From: Ciona savignyi
Taxonomy: Eukaryota; Chordata; Ascidiacea; Phlebobranchia; Cionidae
DNA length: 64,000 nucleotides
Assembly: GCA_000149265.1 (NCBI GenBank)
Contig: CH003098.1
Coordinates: 153,279 to 217,278, forward strand
Direction of reading: 5' to 3'
Below the pieces are notes generated by a model. It searched no databases, was not told the DNA's origin, and saw only the letters and a list, made by a program, of their open reading frames with translations. The first letter of the stretch is position 1. The number at the start of each line of letters is the position of its first letter. Position numbers and translations under genes: made by a program. This document shows positions 12,284 to 23,569 of the stretch, piece after piece.

Positions 12284-13361
12284 TTAAAACCCGGCCAAAT
12301 GCATTAATTTAAACATGCTGTCCCGCAGTGTTTTTTACAATTTTTGGTCATTTTCAAATTAGCACAGTTTTTCACAAATTTATGCTATGATTTAATATTT
12401 AGTATGGTTGGAAAGATAATTTATCCCTCTTTTAAACAAACCGCACACCTAGAATCTACCTCCAATAAAGAATATATTATGTAAACTTTAGTGAACACCA
12501 CTTTTTATGTAAAGAAAATTCTGCTCGACTTTGAAAATTTTGACGTGCACTGACAAACGAAATACTCACTAATTATTGGTATGCCCAAATGATAAGAAAA
12601 TTGGAATGTAGATTGTCTAATAGTTTTTGTACTCAGGAAAATTTGATCTGTATTTGTATCTTCAGTAGTTTTTTTACTATTCCTAATTGAAATTTCCCTT
12701 TATTCTAACTATATTATGAAAAATTGAACCAAAACGCATTGAAGTTTTTAGTTTTGTAGAACCAAAATAGTAAAAAGTATAAAAAAGAACAGTGAAGGAA
12801 GTGTAAAAAGGGCATACAAAAGCAAACAAACACAAATACTATATCCAATATTCTTCTAAGCAGGGCACACCGAACTAGCTAGTCTTGCCGCCTTTTTCTT
12901 TATCGTGCGCTCAGCAGGCCCAGCTGGATTCATGCTTTGGTGAACACGAAGCATAACCGCCTGCTGCGAAAAACCAACGCTCTCCTTTCTATCTCAACGG
13001 CACGAAATTCACAGAGAATGTAAAGAAAGACTTGCTAGACAAAAAGAGCTTGTCCGCAAGTTAACGCGACTCCTATTGGCTGAGTTAGTCACTTGTAAAT
13101 TCGTGTAAAATCGATAGAAATAAGAAGCGAAGCCTTGAAAAAGAAAGGCTATCACTCCTCGCATTTTTAATATTTCTACACGAAAATTACAGAGAATAAC
13201 ATATAGGGTTTCCTTTTTCGAATGAGCCATAGCTGAGGTCTCTACCATTACGCATTGCGGAGAAATCGTTTTTTAGATTTGCACCCATTTATATGCAACG
13301 CGGGATACCATGTTTTCCCACCAACTCGCGATATATGGCGAGTTGGGACGGAAAGAGTTAA
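12284..13361 (+). mobile_element. piggyBac-like non-autonomous element, copy A, inserted in the tRNA array
   Basis: TTAA flanks the element at 12284-12287 and 13358-13361. It shares its whole body with copies at 35181-36271 and 47860-48418. The right end reads agttgggacggaaagagtta and the left end is shortened (aacccggccaaatgc). Neighbouring array units read straight through this point, so the insertion and TTAA duplication are visible directly. A 79-codon minus-strand open stretch (13009-13248) is also in copy B but resembles no transposase. Confidence 0.8.
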
Positions 13362-13845
13362 ATGTTTCGCCCAAAGCTGTCGACACTGTCATAAGTCAGC
13401 TTTTGGTGTCTCTAAAATAATAGGTCACCATCACCTGCTTATACTGCTTCTGTAGCAAAATGGTACCAATTGGTGGTTTCACATTTCGCTACTTTAATTT
13501 TATCCTAAATGTACAAGTGTGTTGATCAGCACTCCCTAAAACAACATCCGTGGAGCCTGTAAGTATCTGTATAGTACTTGGTTGTTGTGTTTAATTACAT
13601 ATAAACTGGATTGATTCACATCGGTGTGTGTGTTTGAAAATATTGCTTAGTATTTGAGGGTGTTTGATCCTTCTAACTAAATTATAAGCTCGTCAATATT
13701 TAAGTTTATCGCTTTGTTTGTCCTTAGCAAATTAGTAAGTTTTTGATAATTTCAACTTGCAAACGAAGTAAATCATTAGTATATATTCGCTTTGACACTT
13801 TCCGAAGCGTCGGTAACCACTGTAACATGCTAACAAAAACGATAT

Positions 13846-13915
13846 GCACTGCCCGGGAATCGATCCCGGGTCGCAAGAATGGGACTCTTGCATGATACCA
13901 CTACACCAGCAATGC
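13846..13915 (-). tRNA. tRNA-Gly(CCC) copy 2
   Basis: All stems can pair; the acceptor has a T4-G69 wobble. The anticodon loop is GTCCCAT (CCC with G at position 32). The T-loop begins A instead of T, which also alters the B box to GGATCGATTCC. A T5 terminator follows. Transcription may be reduced. Confidence 0.75.
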
Positions 13916-14626
13916 AATGCATTTTTAAATCTCTGGACACAATCCAATAGCTCGTCCATATAGCATGCTTATTCATCAGGATGGCACTGGTTATTTATTT
14001 TTTTTCCATCGCTATCTTCACTTCGCGGTTGACGGTTATACCCATTACGTGTAAAAGTTTTAATCAATTAATTTATCCTCTAAAGTCTAAAGGGTAGACC
14101 TCGCCTATTTATTCGGCCAAAATATGGCAGTAACGAGAACTGTCTTGAACACGTCCCAAGGCCGTTTTTAATCCGTCATATGACAGAATACCCAATGTGA
14201 TAGACTGGTATACAGCCTGCTTTGGAAACAAAGTCCTATCATATCACTTTAAGCGAGCGGATGTGTTCTTGGCCAAGCGACTTTGTATAATACAAAGCTA
14301 TTCAATCGCTTAGGTGACCCGATGCTGAGAACTTGGTAATCTGACGATTGCCCGTGTGTTAGTTAACACTTATTGTGTTTTCCTATCTCAGGAACAAAAT
14401 CATAATTGTACGCTCTTTGTGTTTCCCACTAATTTCGAGGTCAGGTTTTTTTTAAATTTGCCCAAAGCTGTCGACCCTGTCATAATAAAAGCCAGATTTT
14501 GGTGTCTCTGAAAGAATATGTTACCATCACCTGCTTACTGTAAACGAAGTAAATCATTAGTATATGATCGCGTCGTCTCCTCCCGAAGCGTCGGCAACCA
14601 CTTTAATAGGCTAACAAAAATAATGT

Positions 14627-14696
14627 GCACTGCCCGGGAATCGAACCCGGGTCGCAAGAATGGGAATCTTGCATGATACCACTACACCAGCAGTGC
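14627..14696 (-). tRNA. tRNA-Gly(CCC) copy 3, canonical
   Basis: 70 nt. The acceptor stem GCACTGC/GCAGTGC, anticodon stem CAAGA/TCTTG with loop TTCCCAT, and T-stem CCGGG/CCCGG with loop TTCGATT all pair perfectly. The discriminator base is A, as in eukaryotic glycine tRNAs. A T5 run follows within 10 bases. Confidence 0.93.
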
Positions 14697-16228
14697 TATG
14701 CAATTTTAAATCTGTGGACACGATGCAATAGCTCGTCCATAGCATGCTAATTCATCAGTATGGCACTGATTATTTATTTATTTCCAATGGCTATCCTCAC
14801 TTCACGGATGGGGGTTATGCCCATTGCGTGTAAAATTTTCAATCAATTAATATATCTTCTAAAGTGTGGACCTCGCCTACTTATTCGGCCGAAAGATGGC
14901 AGTAACCGAGATGTGTCTTTAATACGTTCCAAGGTCGTGTTTAATCCGTCATATGGCCGAATACCCAATGTGACAGACTGGTATACAGCCTGCTTTGGAA
15001 ACAAAGTCCTATCATATCACTTTAAGCTAGCGGGTGTGTTCTTGGGCAAGCGACTTTGTATAATACAAAACTATTTAACCGCTTAGGTGACCCGATCCTG
15101 AGAACTTGGTAATCTGACGATTGCCCGTGCTGTGTTAGTTAACACTTATTGTGTTTTCCTATCTCACGAACAAAATCATAATTGTACGCTCTTTGTGTTT
15201 CCCACTAATTTCGAGGTCAGGTTTATTTTTAAAAAATTTGCCCAAAGCTGTCGACCCTGTCATAATAAAAGCCAGATTTTGGCTGATTATTTATTTATTT
15301 TCCATGGCTATCTTCAGGTTACGGTTTGCATTGATACCCATTACGTGTAAATGTTTCAATCAATTATTTTATCTTCTTAAGTGTAGTACCTCGCCTACTT
15401 ATTCGGCCGAAAGATGGCAGTAACGAGATGTGCCTTCAATACGTTGCAATGCCGTGTTTAATCCGTCATTTGGCCGAATACCCAATGTGGCAGACTGCTA
15501 TACAGCCTGTTGTGGTGACGATGTAATATCATGTCATTTCAAGCGGGTGGTTGAGTCAATTGGCAATTCGCTTTGTATAATACAAAACTGTGCGATGGCT
15601 TCGTTTAACCGACGGTGCGAACGGGGAAATCTGACGATTGCCTGTATGTTAACATATTCTGTGTTTTCCTTTCCACGGATATAAACACCATAATTAGACG
15701 CTCTTTATGGTTCCCAACAATTTTAAGGTCGGGTCCTTATGAATATTTCACCCAAAGCTGCTGACACTGTCGTAATAAAAGTCCGCTTTTGGTGTCTCTA
15801 AAAGAATACGTCACCATCACCTGCTTATTGTTCTTGTGCAGCAAAATGGTACCAATTAGTGGTTTCACATTTCGCTACTTTCATTTTATTTAAAATGTAA
15901 AAGAGTCTTGGTCAGCCCCAAAAAAACTTCCGTGGAGCCTGTAAGTATCTGTATACACCTGGGTTGTTGTGTTTGATTACATATAAACTCGATTGATCCA
16001 CATTGGTGTGTGTGTTTGAACATATCGCTTAGTATTTTAGGGTGTTTGATCCTTCTTACTAAATTATAAGTGCGTCAATGTTTAAATTAACGCTTTGTTT
16101 CTCCGCAGCACATTATAGGAAGTTTCCTACAATTCTAACTTGCCAACGAAGTAAATCATTAGAATATGGTCGCTTCGTCTCCTTTTGCAGAGTCGGCAAA
16201 CATTTCAACAGGCTAAAAAAATGAAAGT

Positions 16229-16298
16229 GCACTGCCCGGGAATCGAATCCGGGTCGCAAGAATGGGAATCTTGTATGATACCACTACATCAGCACTGC
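16229..16298 (-). pseudogene. tRNA-Gly(CCC) copy 4, degenerate
   Basis: The anticodon is CCC, but the acceptor has a G4-G69 clash, the invariant G53-C61 pair of the T-stem is lost and the D-stem is changed. A T7 run is still present downstream. Probably inactive. Confidence 0.7.
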
Positions 16299-17297
16299 TT
16301 TTCGCTTTTAAATCTCTGTACACGATGCAATACCTCGTCCATAGCATGCTAATTCATCAGTATGGCACTGATTATTTATTAATTTCCCATGGCTATCTTC
16401 ACTTTACGGTTGGCGGTTATACCCATTACGTGTAAATGTTTCCATCAATTATTTTATCTTCTCTTGTGTAGACCTCGCCTACTATTTCGACCGAAAGATG
16501 GCAGTAATAAGATGTGCATTAAATATGTTGCAAGGCCGTGTTTAATCCTTCATTTGTCCGAATACCCAATATGGCAGACCGATATACAGCCAGTTTTGGA
16601 AACAAAGTCATATTTTATCACTTCAAGCGAGCGGATGTGGCCTTGTGCAAGCCACATTGTATAATACAAAACTTTGCAATCGCTTAGGTAATCCGATATT
16701 GAGAACGAGGTAATCTGATGATTGCCTGTGTGTTAACACTTTTTGTATTGTTCTATCTACATATAAAAACATTTAATTATACGCTCTTTGTGTTTCCCAC
16801 CAATTTCGAGATCAGGCCCTTTTAAAAACTTCGCCCACAGCTGTCGACACTGTCACAATAAAAAAAATGTTGGTGTTTCTGAAAGAATACGTCACCATCA
16901 CCTGCTTATTCTGCTTCTGTAGCAAAATGGTACCAATTGGTGGTTTCACATTTCGCTACTTTCATTTTATCTTGAATTTACAAGTGTGTTGATCAGCCCA
17001 GAAAAACTTCCGTGGAGCCCGTAAGTATTTGTATACGACTTGGTTGTTGTGTTTGATCACATATAGACTCGATTGATCCACACTGGTGTTGTGTGTTTGG
17101 TCATATCACTTAGTATTTGAGAGTGTTTATCCTTCTTACTAAACTATAAGTGCGTCAATGTTTAAGTTTATCGCTTTGTTTCTTAAATTTGGAAGTTTTT
17201 GACAATTCCAAACAAAGTAAATCATTATAATATGATCGGTCAGCCGTCACTTTTCGAAGCGTCGGTAACCATTTTCACAGGCTAACAAAAACGATGT

Positions 17298-17371
17298 GCA
17301 CTGCCCGGGAATCGAACCCGGGTCGCAAGAATGGGAATCTTGCATGATACCACTACACCATGCAGCAGTGC
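17298..17371 (-). pseudogene. tRNA-Gly(CCC) copy 5 with a 4-base insertion
   Basis: Identical to the consensus except for four extra bases (a tgca duplication) between the acceptor stem and the D-stem, giving 74 nt. All arms pair, but the added bases would distort the fold and move the A box. Confidence 0.75.
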
Positions 17372-18302
17372 TTTGCAATTTAAAATCTCTGGGCACGATG
17401 CAATACCTCGTCCATAGCATGCTAATTCATCAGTATGGCACTGATTATTTAATTATTTCCCATTGCTATCTTCACTTTACGTTTGGTTGTTATACCTCAT
17501 TACGTGTAAAAGTTTCAATCAATTATTTTATCTTCTTGTGTAGACCTCGCCTATTTATTCGGCCTAAAGATGGCAGTAACGAGAAGTGCCTTGAATACGT
17601 TCCAGGGCCGTGTTTAATCCAGCTTTTGGCCGAATACCCAATGTGGCAGACTGATATACAGTCATAGGTGTGGTAACGACGTAATATCATGTCATTTCAA
17701 GCGAGCGGTTGAGTCCATTGGCAAGCCGCTTTGTATAATACAAAACTGTGCAATGGCTTCGTTTAACCGACGGTGCGAACGGGGAAATCTGACGATTGTC
17801 CGTATGTTAACACTTTCTGTATTTTCCTTCCTTTTCTGTATTTTCCTTCTACGCAGGGAAACATAATTATACGCTCTTTATGGTTCCCAACAATTTTAAC
17901 GTCTGGTCCTTTTGAATATTTCGCCCAAAGCTGTCGACACTGTCATATAAAAATCAGCTTTTGCTGTCTCTAAAAGAATACGTCACCATCACCTGTTTAT
18001 TCTGCTTCTGTAGCAAAATGGTACCAATTGGTGCTTTCACATTTCGCTACTTTCATTTTAATTTAAGTGTACAAGTGTACCGGTCACCTGAAAAAACTTC
18101 CGTGGAGTATTTGAGAGCGTTTAGTCCTTCTTACTAAACTATAAGTGCGTCAATGTTTAAGTTTATCGCTTTGTTTCTCCGTAGCAAATTTGGAAGTTTT
18201 TGACAATTCCAACTTGCAAACAAAGTAAATCATTATTATATGATCGATCCGTCTCTTTTCGAAGCGTCAGTAACCACTTTCACAGGCTAACAAAAACGAT
18301 GT

Positions 18303-18372
18303 GCACTGCCCGGGAATCGAACCCGGGTCGCAAGAATGGGAATCTTGCATGATACCACTACACCAGCAGTGC
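18303..18372 (-). tRNA. tRNA-Gly(CCC) copy 6, canonical
   Basis: Same sequence as copy 3: every stem paired, loop TTCCCAT, T-loop TTCGATT, discriminator A, and TTTTT eight bases downstream. One of the best candidates for an active gene in the array. Confidence 0.93.
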
Positions 18373-19382
18373 TTTGCAATTTAAAATCTCTGGGCACGAT
18401 GCAATAGCTCGTCCATAGCATGCTAATTCATCAGTATGGCACTGATTATTTATTTATTTCCCATCGCTATCTTCACTTCACGGTTGGCGGTGATACCCAT
18501 TACGTGTAAGAGTTTCAATCTTTTTTTTGTCTTCTCTAGTGTAGATCTCGCCTACTTATTCGGCCAAAAGATGGCAGTAACAAGATGTGCCTTGAATACG
18601 TCCCAAGGCCGAGTTTAATCCGTCATTTGGCCGAACACCCAATGTGACAGACTGATATACAGTCTGTTGTGGTGACGACGTAATATCATGTCGTTTCGAA
18701 CGGGCGGTTGAGTCCATTGGCAAGCCGCTTTGTATATTACAAAACTGTGCAATGGCTTCGTTTAACCGACGACGCGAAAGGGGAAATCTGACGATTGCCC
18801 ATATGTTAACACTTTCTGTTTTTTTTCCTTTCTACGGATAGAAACATAATTATACGCTCTTTATGATTCCCAACAATTTCAAGGTCAGGTCCTTTCAAAT
18901 ATTTCGCCCAAAGCTATCGACACTGTCATATAAAAAGTCAGCTTTTGGTGTCTCTGAAGAGAATACGTCACCATCACCTGCTTATTCTGCTTCTGTACCA
19001 AAATGCTGCCAATTGGTACTTTCACATTTCGCTACTTTAATTTTATCTTAAATGTACAAGTGTATTGGTCAGCTCAACATAACTTCCGTGGAGCCCGTAA
19101 GTATTTGTATACGACTTGGTTGTTGTGTTTGATCACATATAGACTCGATTGATCCACACTGGTGTTGTGTGTTTGGACATATCAAAGTATTTGAGAGCGT
19201 TTATTTCTTCTTACTAAATTATTAGTGCGTGAATGTTTAAGTTTATGGGTTTGCTTCTCTGTAACAAATTAGGAAGTTTTTGACAATTCCAACTTGCAAA
19301 CGAAGTAAATTATTAGTATATGATCGCGTCGTCTCTTTCTGTATCGTCGGCAACCATTTTAACAGGCTAACAAATACGATGT

Positions 19383-19453
19383 GCACTTCCCGGGATTCGA
19401 ACCCGGGTCGCAAAAATGGGAATCTTGCATGATACCACTACACCACCAGGTGC
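19383..19453 (-). pseudogene. tRNA-Gly(CCC) copy 7, degenerate
   Basis: The acceptor stem no longer pairs in its inner half and has an extra base (5' GCACCTGG, 3' GAAGTGC). The T-loop and anticodon stem carry changes, and the downstream run is only TTT, so the terminator is weakened. Probably inactive. Confidence 0.7.
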
Positions 19454-20459
19454 TATGAAGTTTTAAACATCTGGACACGATGCAATAGCTCGTCCATATA
19501 GCATGCTTATTCATCAGTATGGCACTGATTATTTATTTATTTACCAGCGCTATATTCACTTCACGGTTGGCGGTGATATCCATTACGTGTCAAAGTTTTA
19601 ATCAATTATTTTATCTTCTTGTGTAGACCTCGCCTACTTATTCGGCCGAAAGATGGCAGTAACGAGATGTGCCTTTAATACGTTCCAAGGCCGTGTTTAA
19701 TCCGGCTTTTGGCCGAATATCTAATGTGGCAGACTGATATACAGCCTGTTGTGGTGACGATGTAATATCATATCATTTCGAACGGGCGGTTGAGTCCATT
19801 GGCAAGCCGCTTTGTATAATACAAAAGTGTGCAATGGCTCCGGTTAACCAACGGTGCGAAAGGGGTAATCTTACGATTGCCCGTAGGTTAATACTTTCTG
19901 TTTTTTCATTTCTACGGATAAAAACATAATTATACGCTCTGTGTTTCCCAACAATTTCGAGGTCGGGTCCTTTCGAATATTTCTCCCAAAGCTGTCGAAC
20001 CTGTCATAAAAAAGTGAGCTTTTGGTGTCTCTGAAAGAATACGTCACCATCACTTGCTTATTCTGCTTATATAGCAAAATGCTGCCAATTGGTGCTTTCA
20101 CATTTCGCTACTTTTATTTTATCTTAATTGTACAAGTGTATTGGCCAGCTCAACATAACTTCCGTGGAGCCCGTAAGTATATGTATACGACTTGGTTGTT
20201 GTGTTTGATTACATATAGACTCGATTGATTCACTTGGTGTGTGTGTTTGGACATATCGCTTAGTATCTAAGAGCGTTTAATCCTTTTTACTAAGCTATAA
20301 GTTCGTCAATGTTTTAAGATTATCGCTTTGTTTCTCCGTAGCAAATTAGGAAGTTTTCTACAATTCCAAGTTGCAAACGAAGTAAATCATTAGAATATGA
20401 TCGCTTGGTCACTTTCCGAAGCGTCTGTAACCACTTTCACAGGCTAACAAAAACGATAT

Positions 20460-20529
20460 GCACTGCCCGGGAATCGAACCCGGGTCGCAAGAATAGGAAT
20501 CTTGCATGATACCACTACACCAGCAGTGC
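20460..20529 (-). tRNA. Glycine-type tRNA body with anticodon CCU, copy 8
   Basis: Acceptor, D, anticodon and T arms match the canonical copies and all pair. The only change in the structured body is the anticodon, CCU instead of CCC (plus strand reads aataggaatc). A T5 terminator follows. CCU reads AGG, arginine in the nuclear code. If transcribed it could be charged with glycine or be inert. Confidence 0.85.
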
Positions 20530-21480
20530 TCCGCGATTTTAAATCTCTGGACACGATGCAATAGCTCGTTCATAGCATGCTAATTCATCAGTTTGGCACT
20601 GATTATTTATTTATTTCCCATCGCTATCTTCACTTTACGGTTGGCGGTTTTACCTCATTACGTGTCAAAGTTTCAATCAATTATTTTATCGTCTTATTTG
20701 TAGTTCGGCCATTAGATGTACTTATTCGGCCATTAGATGGCAGTAACGAGATGTGCCTTAAATACTATTATCGCCTTTGTGGGAAAACGTATGTGTTTCA
20801 CCCCGAAAAAAAATGTGCAACTTAAATTAATATTAGTAAAATTAGAAATTGAAAAAAATGTACAGTAAAGCGCCGCCCAGTACGAAAATGGATCTTCGCT
20901 TTAAATGTCAGTTAATAAACAAGGACATTGCGTGAACCCAATGAATTGTTCTAGCAAATATTAATGGATTGTACCAAAATTAAAGAAACGTGTCATCATG
21001 CAGGCAGACACACTGGCAAATCTGTGGTAGCGCAACGGTAGAGGTGAGGTAATGTAACGATAACCCGTGTGTTAACACACCCTACGTTTTTCTCAGGAAT
21101 AAACATAAATATCCTAATATTACCATAGCGATGCAATATTATTAAAAATAGTGAAGGCGCCAGATAATCGTGTTCTGACACTTTAAAACACGGTTTGTTA
21201 TATAGCCAGTATGTATCTGTATACGACTTAGTTGTTGTGTTTGATTTATCCACATTGATGTATGTTTGGACATATATATCACTTAGTATTTAGAGCGTTT
21301 AATCCTTCTTACTAAATTATAAAAATGTCAATATTTTAAGTTTATGGCTTTGTTTCTCTGTAGCAAATTGGGAAGTTTTCTACAATTCCAACTTACAAAA
21401 AATGTAAATCATTATTATATGATCGATCCATCTCTTTCCGAAGCGTCAGTAACCACTTTAACAGACTAAAAAAACAATGT

Positions 21481-21550
21481 GCACTGCCCGGGAAACGAAC
21501 CCGGGTTGCAAGAATGGGAATCTTGCATGATACCACTACACCAGCAGTGC
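21481..21550 (-). tRNA. tRNA-Gly(CCC) copy 9 with altered T-loop
   Basis: Stems pair and the anticodon is CCC, but the T-loop reads TTCGTTT, so the near-invariant A58 is lost and the B box is altered. A T7 run follows. It may be a weak or dead gene. Confidence 0.65.
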
Positions 21551-22490
21551 TTTGCAATTTTAAAACTCTGGACACGATGCAATAGCTCGTCCATAGCATG
21601 CTAATTCATCAGTATGGCACTGATTATTTATTTATTTCCCATCGCTATCTTCACTTCACGGATGGCGGTTATGCCCATTACGTGTAAAAGTTTTAATCAA
21701 TTATTTTATCTTCTTAAGTGTAGACCTCGCCTATTTATTCGGCCGAAAGATTGCAGTAACGAGAAGTGCCTTGAATACGTTCCAGGGCTGTGTTTAATCC
21801 GGCTTTTGGACAAATACCCAATGTGACGGACTGATATACAGTCTGTTGTGGTGCCGATGTAATATCATGTCGTTTCGAACGGGCGGTTGAGTCCATTGGC
21901 AAGCCGCTTTGTATATTACAAAACTGTGCAATGGCTTCGTTTAACCGACGACGCGAACGGGGAAATCTGACGATTGCACATATGTTAACACTTTCTGTTT
22001 TTTTTTCCTTTTTACGGATAGAAACATAATTATACGCTCTTTATGATTCCCAACAATTTCAAGGTCAGGTCCTTTCAAACATTTCGCCTAAAGCTGTCGA
22101 CACTGTCATATAAAAAGTCAGCTTTTGGTGTCTCTGAAAGAATACGTCACCATCACCTGCTTATTCTGCTTCTGTAGCAAAATGGTACCAATTGGTACTT
22201 TCACATTTCGCTACTTTAATTTTATCTTAAATTTACAAGTGTATTGGTCAGCTCAACATAACTTCCGTGGAGCCCGTAAGTATTTGTATACGACTTGGTT
22301 GTTGTGTTTGATTACATATAGACTCGATTGATCCACACTGGTGTGTGTGTTTGGACATATCACTTAGTATAGCAAATTAGAAAGTTTTTGATAATTCCAA
22401 CTTTCAAACGAAACAAATCATTAGAATATGAACGCGTTGTCACTTACCGAAGCGTCTGTAACCATTTTAACAGGCTAACAAAATAAGTTT

Positions 22491-22560
22491 GCACTGCCCG
22501 GGAAACGAACACGGGTCGCAAGAATGGGAATCTTGCATGATACCACTACACCAGCAGTGC
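22491..22560 (-). pseudogene. tRNA-Gly(CCC) copy 10, T-arm damaged
   Basis: The acceptor and anticodon arms match the canonical form, but the T-stem has a mismatch and the T-loop lacks A58. It is the last unit of the array; array similarity stops soon after, at about 22615. Confidence 0.65.
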
Positions 22561-22689
22561 TATACAATTTTAATACTCTGAACACGATGCAATAGCTCGT
22601 CCATAGCATGCTAATTCTTTAGAATGTTCTTAGTGGGTTATTGAGTTGCGCTAAAAAGTAGAAACCGTCTCAAAGTATTAAACATATTG

Positions 22690-22800
22690 CAATATATCTT
22701 CCAACCTGACGACAGGCACGAGGTAATCGGACGATTTGCCGTATTACTATACATTTTCCTATTCCTGTCAAGAAACATGAGAAGCTACCCTATTCATTTA
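22690..22800 (+). repeat. SINE family A tail fragment
   Basis: The cacgaggtaatcggacgatt segment and the following attttcctattcctgtcaag match the 3' module of the composite SINE. The head and body are missing or too diverged to call. Confidence 0.5.
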
Positions 22801-23004
22801 TAGTTTTGTTAACTTTTATGAGGCACTTCGTCTATTTAACTTGTCTTCTAATTGAGTACATTAAAGTGTGTTCGCAGCGCATGTACCATATTTTGTTTTC
22901 CCCTGGCTTGCCGCGTCTTGATTATCTGGGAAGTTATCAAATTGTCTACATAGCCGGATTGCCAAAACTATTGCGATGTGACTGGTTGTTATTAGGTATA
23001 AGAT

Positions 23005-23290
23005 TTAAAATCCGACAGTCTGGGTAAGTGTGTCGCCTTTCAGTCGTAAAGTTTCAGATTCAAAACTGGTCGCTAGCTAGTCCGTTCGGTCAAAGCACTT
23101 TAAAAATTCCCTGAACCTAGCGGTATAGTGTGTTCTACCAAATTAAAGGACTGAAGCATACGTCCAAATCATACATATCACACTACAATAGCTCTAGTAA
23201 CCCGACGGTGGACACGAGGTGATCTGGCGATTGCCCGTGTGTTAACGCCCATTGCACTATCCCATTCAGAGAGATAAAACATGAAAAATT
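23005..23290 (+). repeat. Composite SINE (family A), near complete
   Basis: The head (taagtgtgtcgcctttcagt, then ttcagattcaaaactggtcg), the body (ccctgaacctagcgg) and the tail (gctctagtaacccgacggtg, then gataaaacatg) occur in family order. Good family member just beyond the array. Confidence 0.75.
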
Positions 23291-23489
23291 GAATTTTTTG
23301 ATTGAAAGAAAAGCGCAAAACCATATTTGCTCAATGTGCATAGTATAACTGTCGATAAATATGACATTTTTAACCTTTTTGGCGGAAATCCATACAGTTT
23401 TATTTATTCATGGTTATAATTGGAGTGAGCGAGGAAAAGGCCTACTTATTAAATCTTTGGTCCATCTGACGAACGAAAAAAAAAATTTT

Positions 23490-23562
23490 CGAGTCGAGGA
23501 TTGAACTCGGGGTCGGATGAATGGAAATCTGTCATGATACCATTAGACTGGCACAGCTAACG
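23490..23562 (-). pseudogene. tRNA-Gly(UCC)-like relic
   Basis: On the minus strand, AATGGTATCATGACAG and the central TTTCCATT align with the array tRNA, with UCC at the anticodon. The B-box-like stretch is GAGTTCAATCC. The acceptor halves do not pair and the T-stem has a mismatch, so it is not a working tRNA. A T9 run follows, which a pol III product or a tRNA-derived SINE head could use. Confidence 0.55.
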
Positions 23563-23569
23563 GTTAAAA

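Larger units (their letters stand above)
11046..22620 (-). repeat. Tandem array of ~1.05-kb units, each with a tRNA-Gly body
   Basis: About ten copies of one unit lie head to tail. tRNA starts are spaced 2511 (with an insertion), 781, 1602, 1069, 1005, 1080, 1077, 1021 and 1010 bases apart. Each unit has the tRNA, a block beginning cgatgcaatagctcgtccat, a block with ttattcggccgaaagatggc, a SINE-family-A-like tail (caatggcttcgtttaaccga) and a block ending in cacatttcgctac. Units differ by point changes and small indels, so the array is not brand new. The units at 13.8-16.2 kb have a deletion and a partial duplication, as expected from unequal crossing over. No protein gene is seen; short open stretches here are repeats of the unit. 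Confidence 0.92.

Noticed and set aside
13009-13248. 79-codon minus-strand open stretch conserved between two repeats (also 35920-36159)
   Set aside because: It is conserved only because both lie in the same transposable element. The sequence does not resemble a piggyBac transposase or any other protein.
15132-20825. Many 60-123-codon plus-strand open stretches in the tRNA array
   Set aside because: They are repeats of the same unit, run across the tRNA genes and SINE-like tails, and differ between units by frame-breaking indels.
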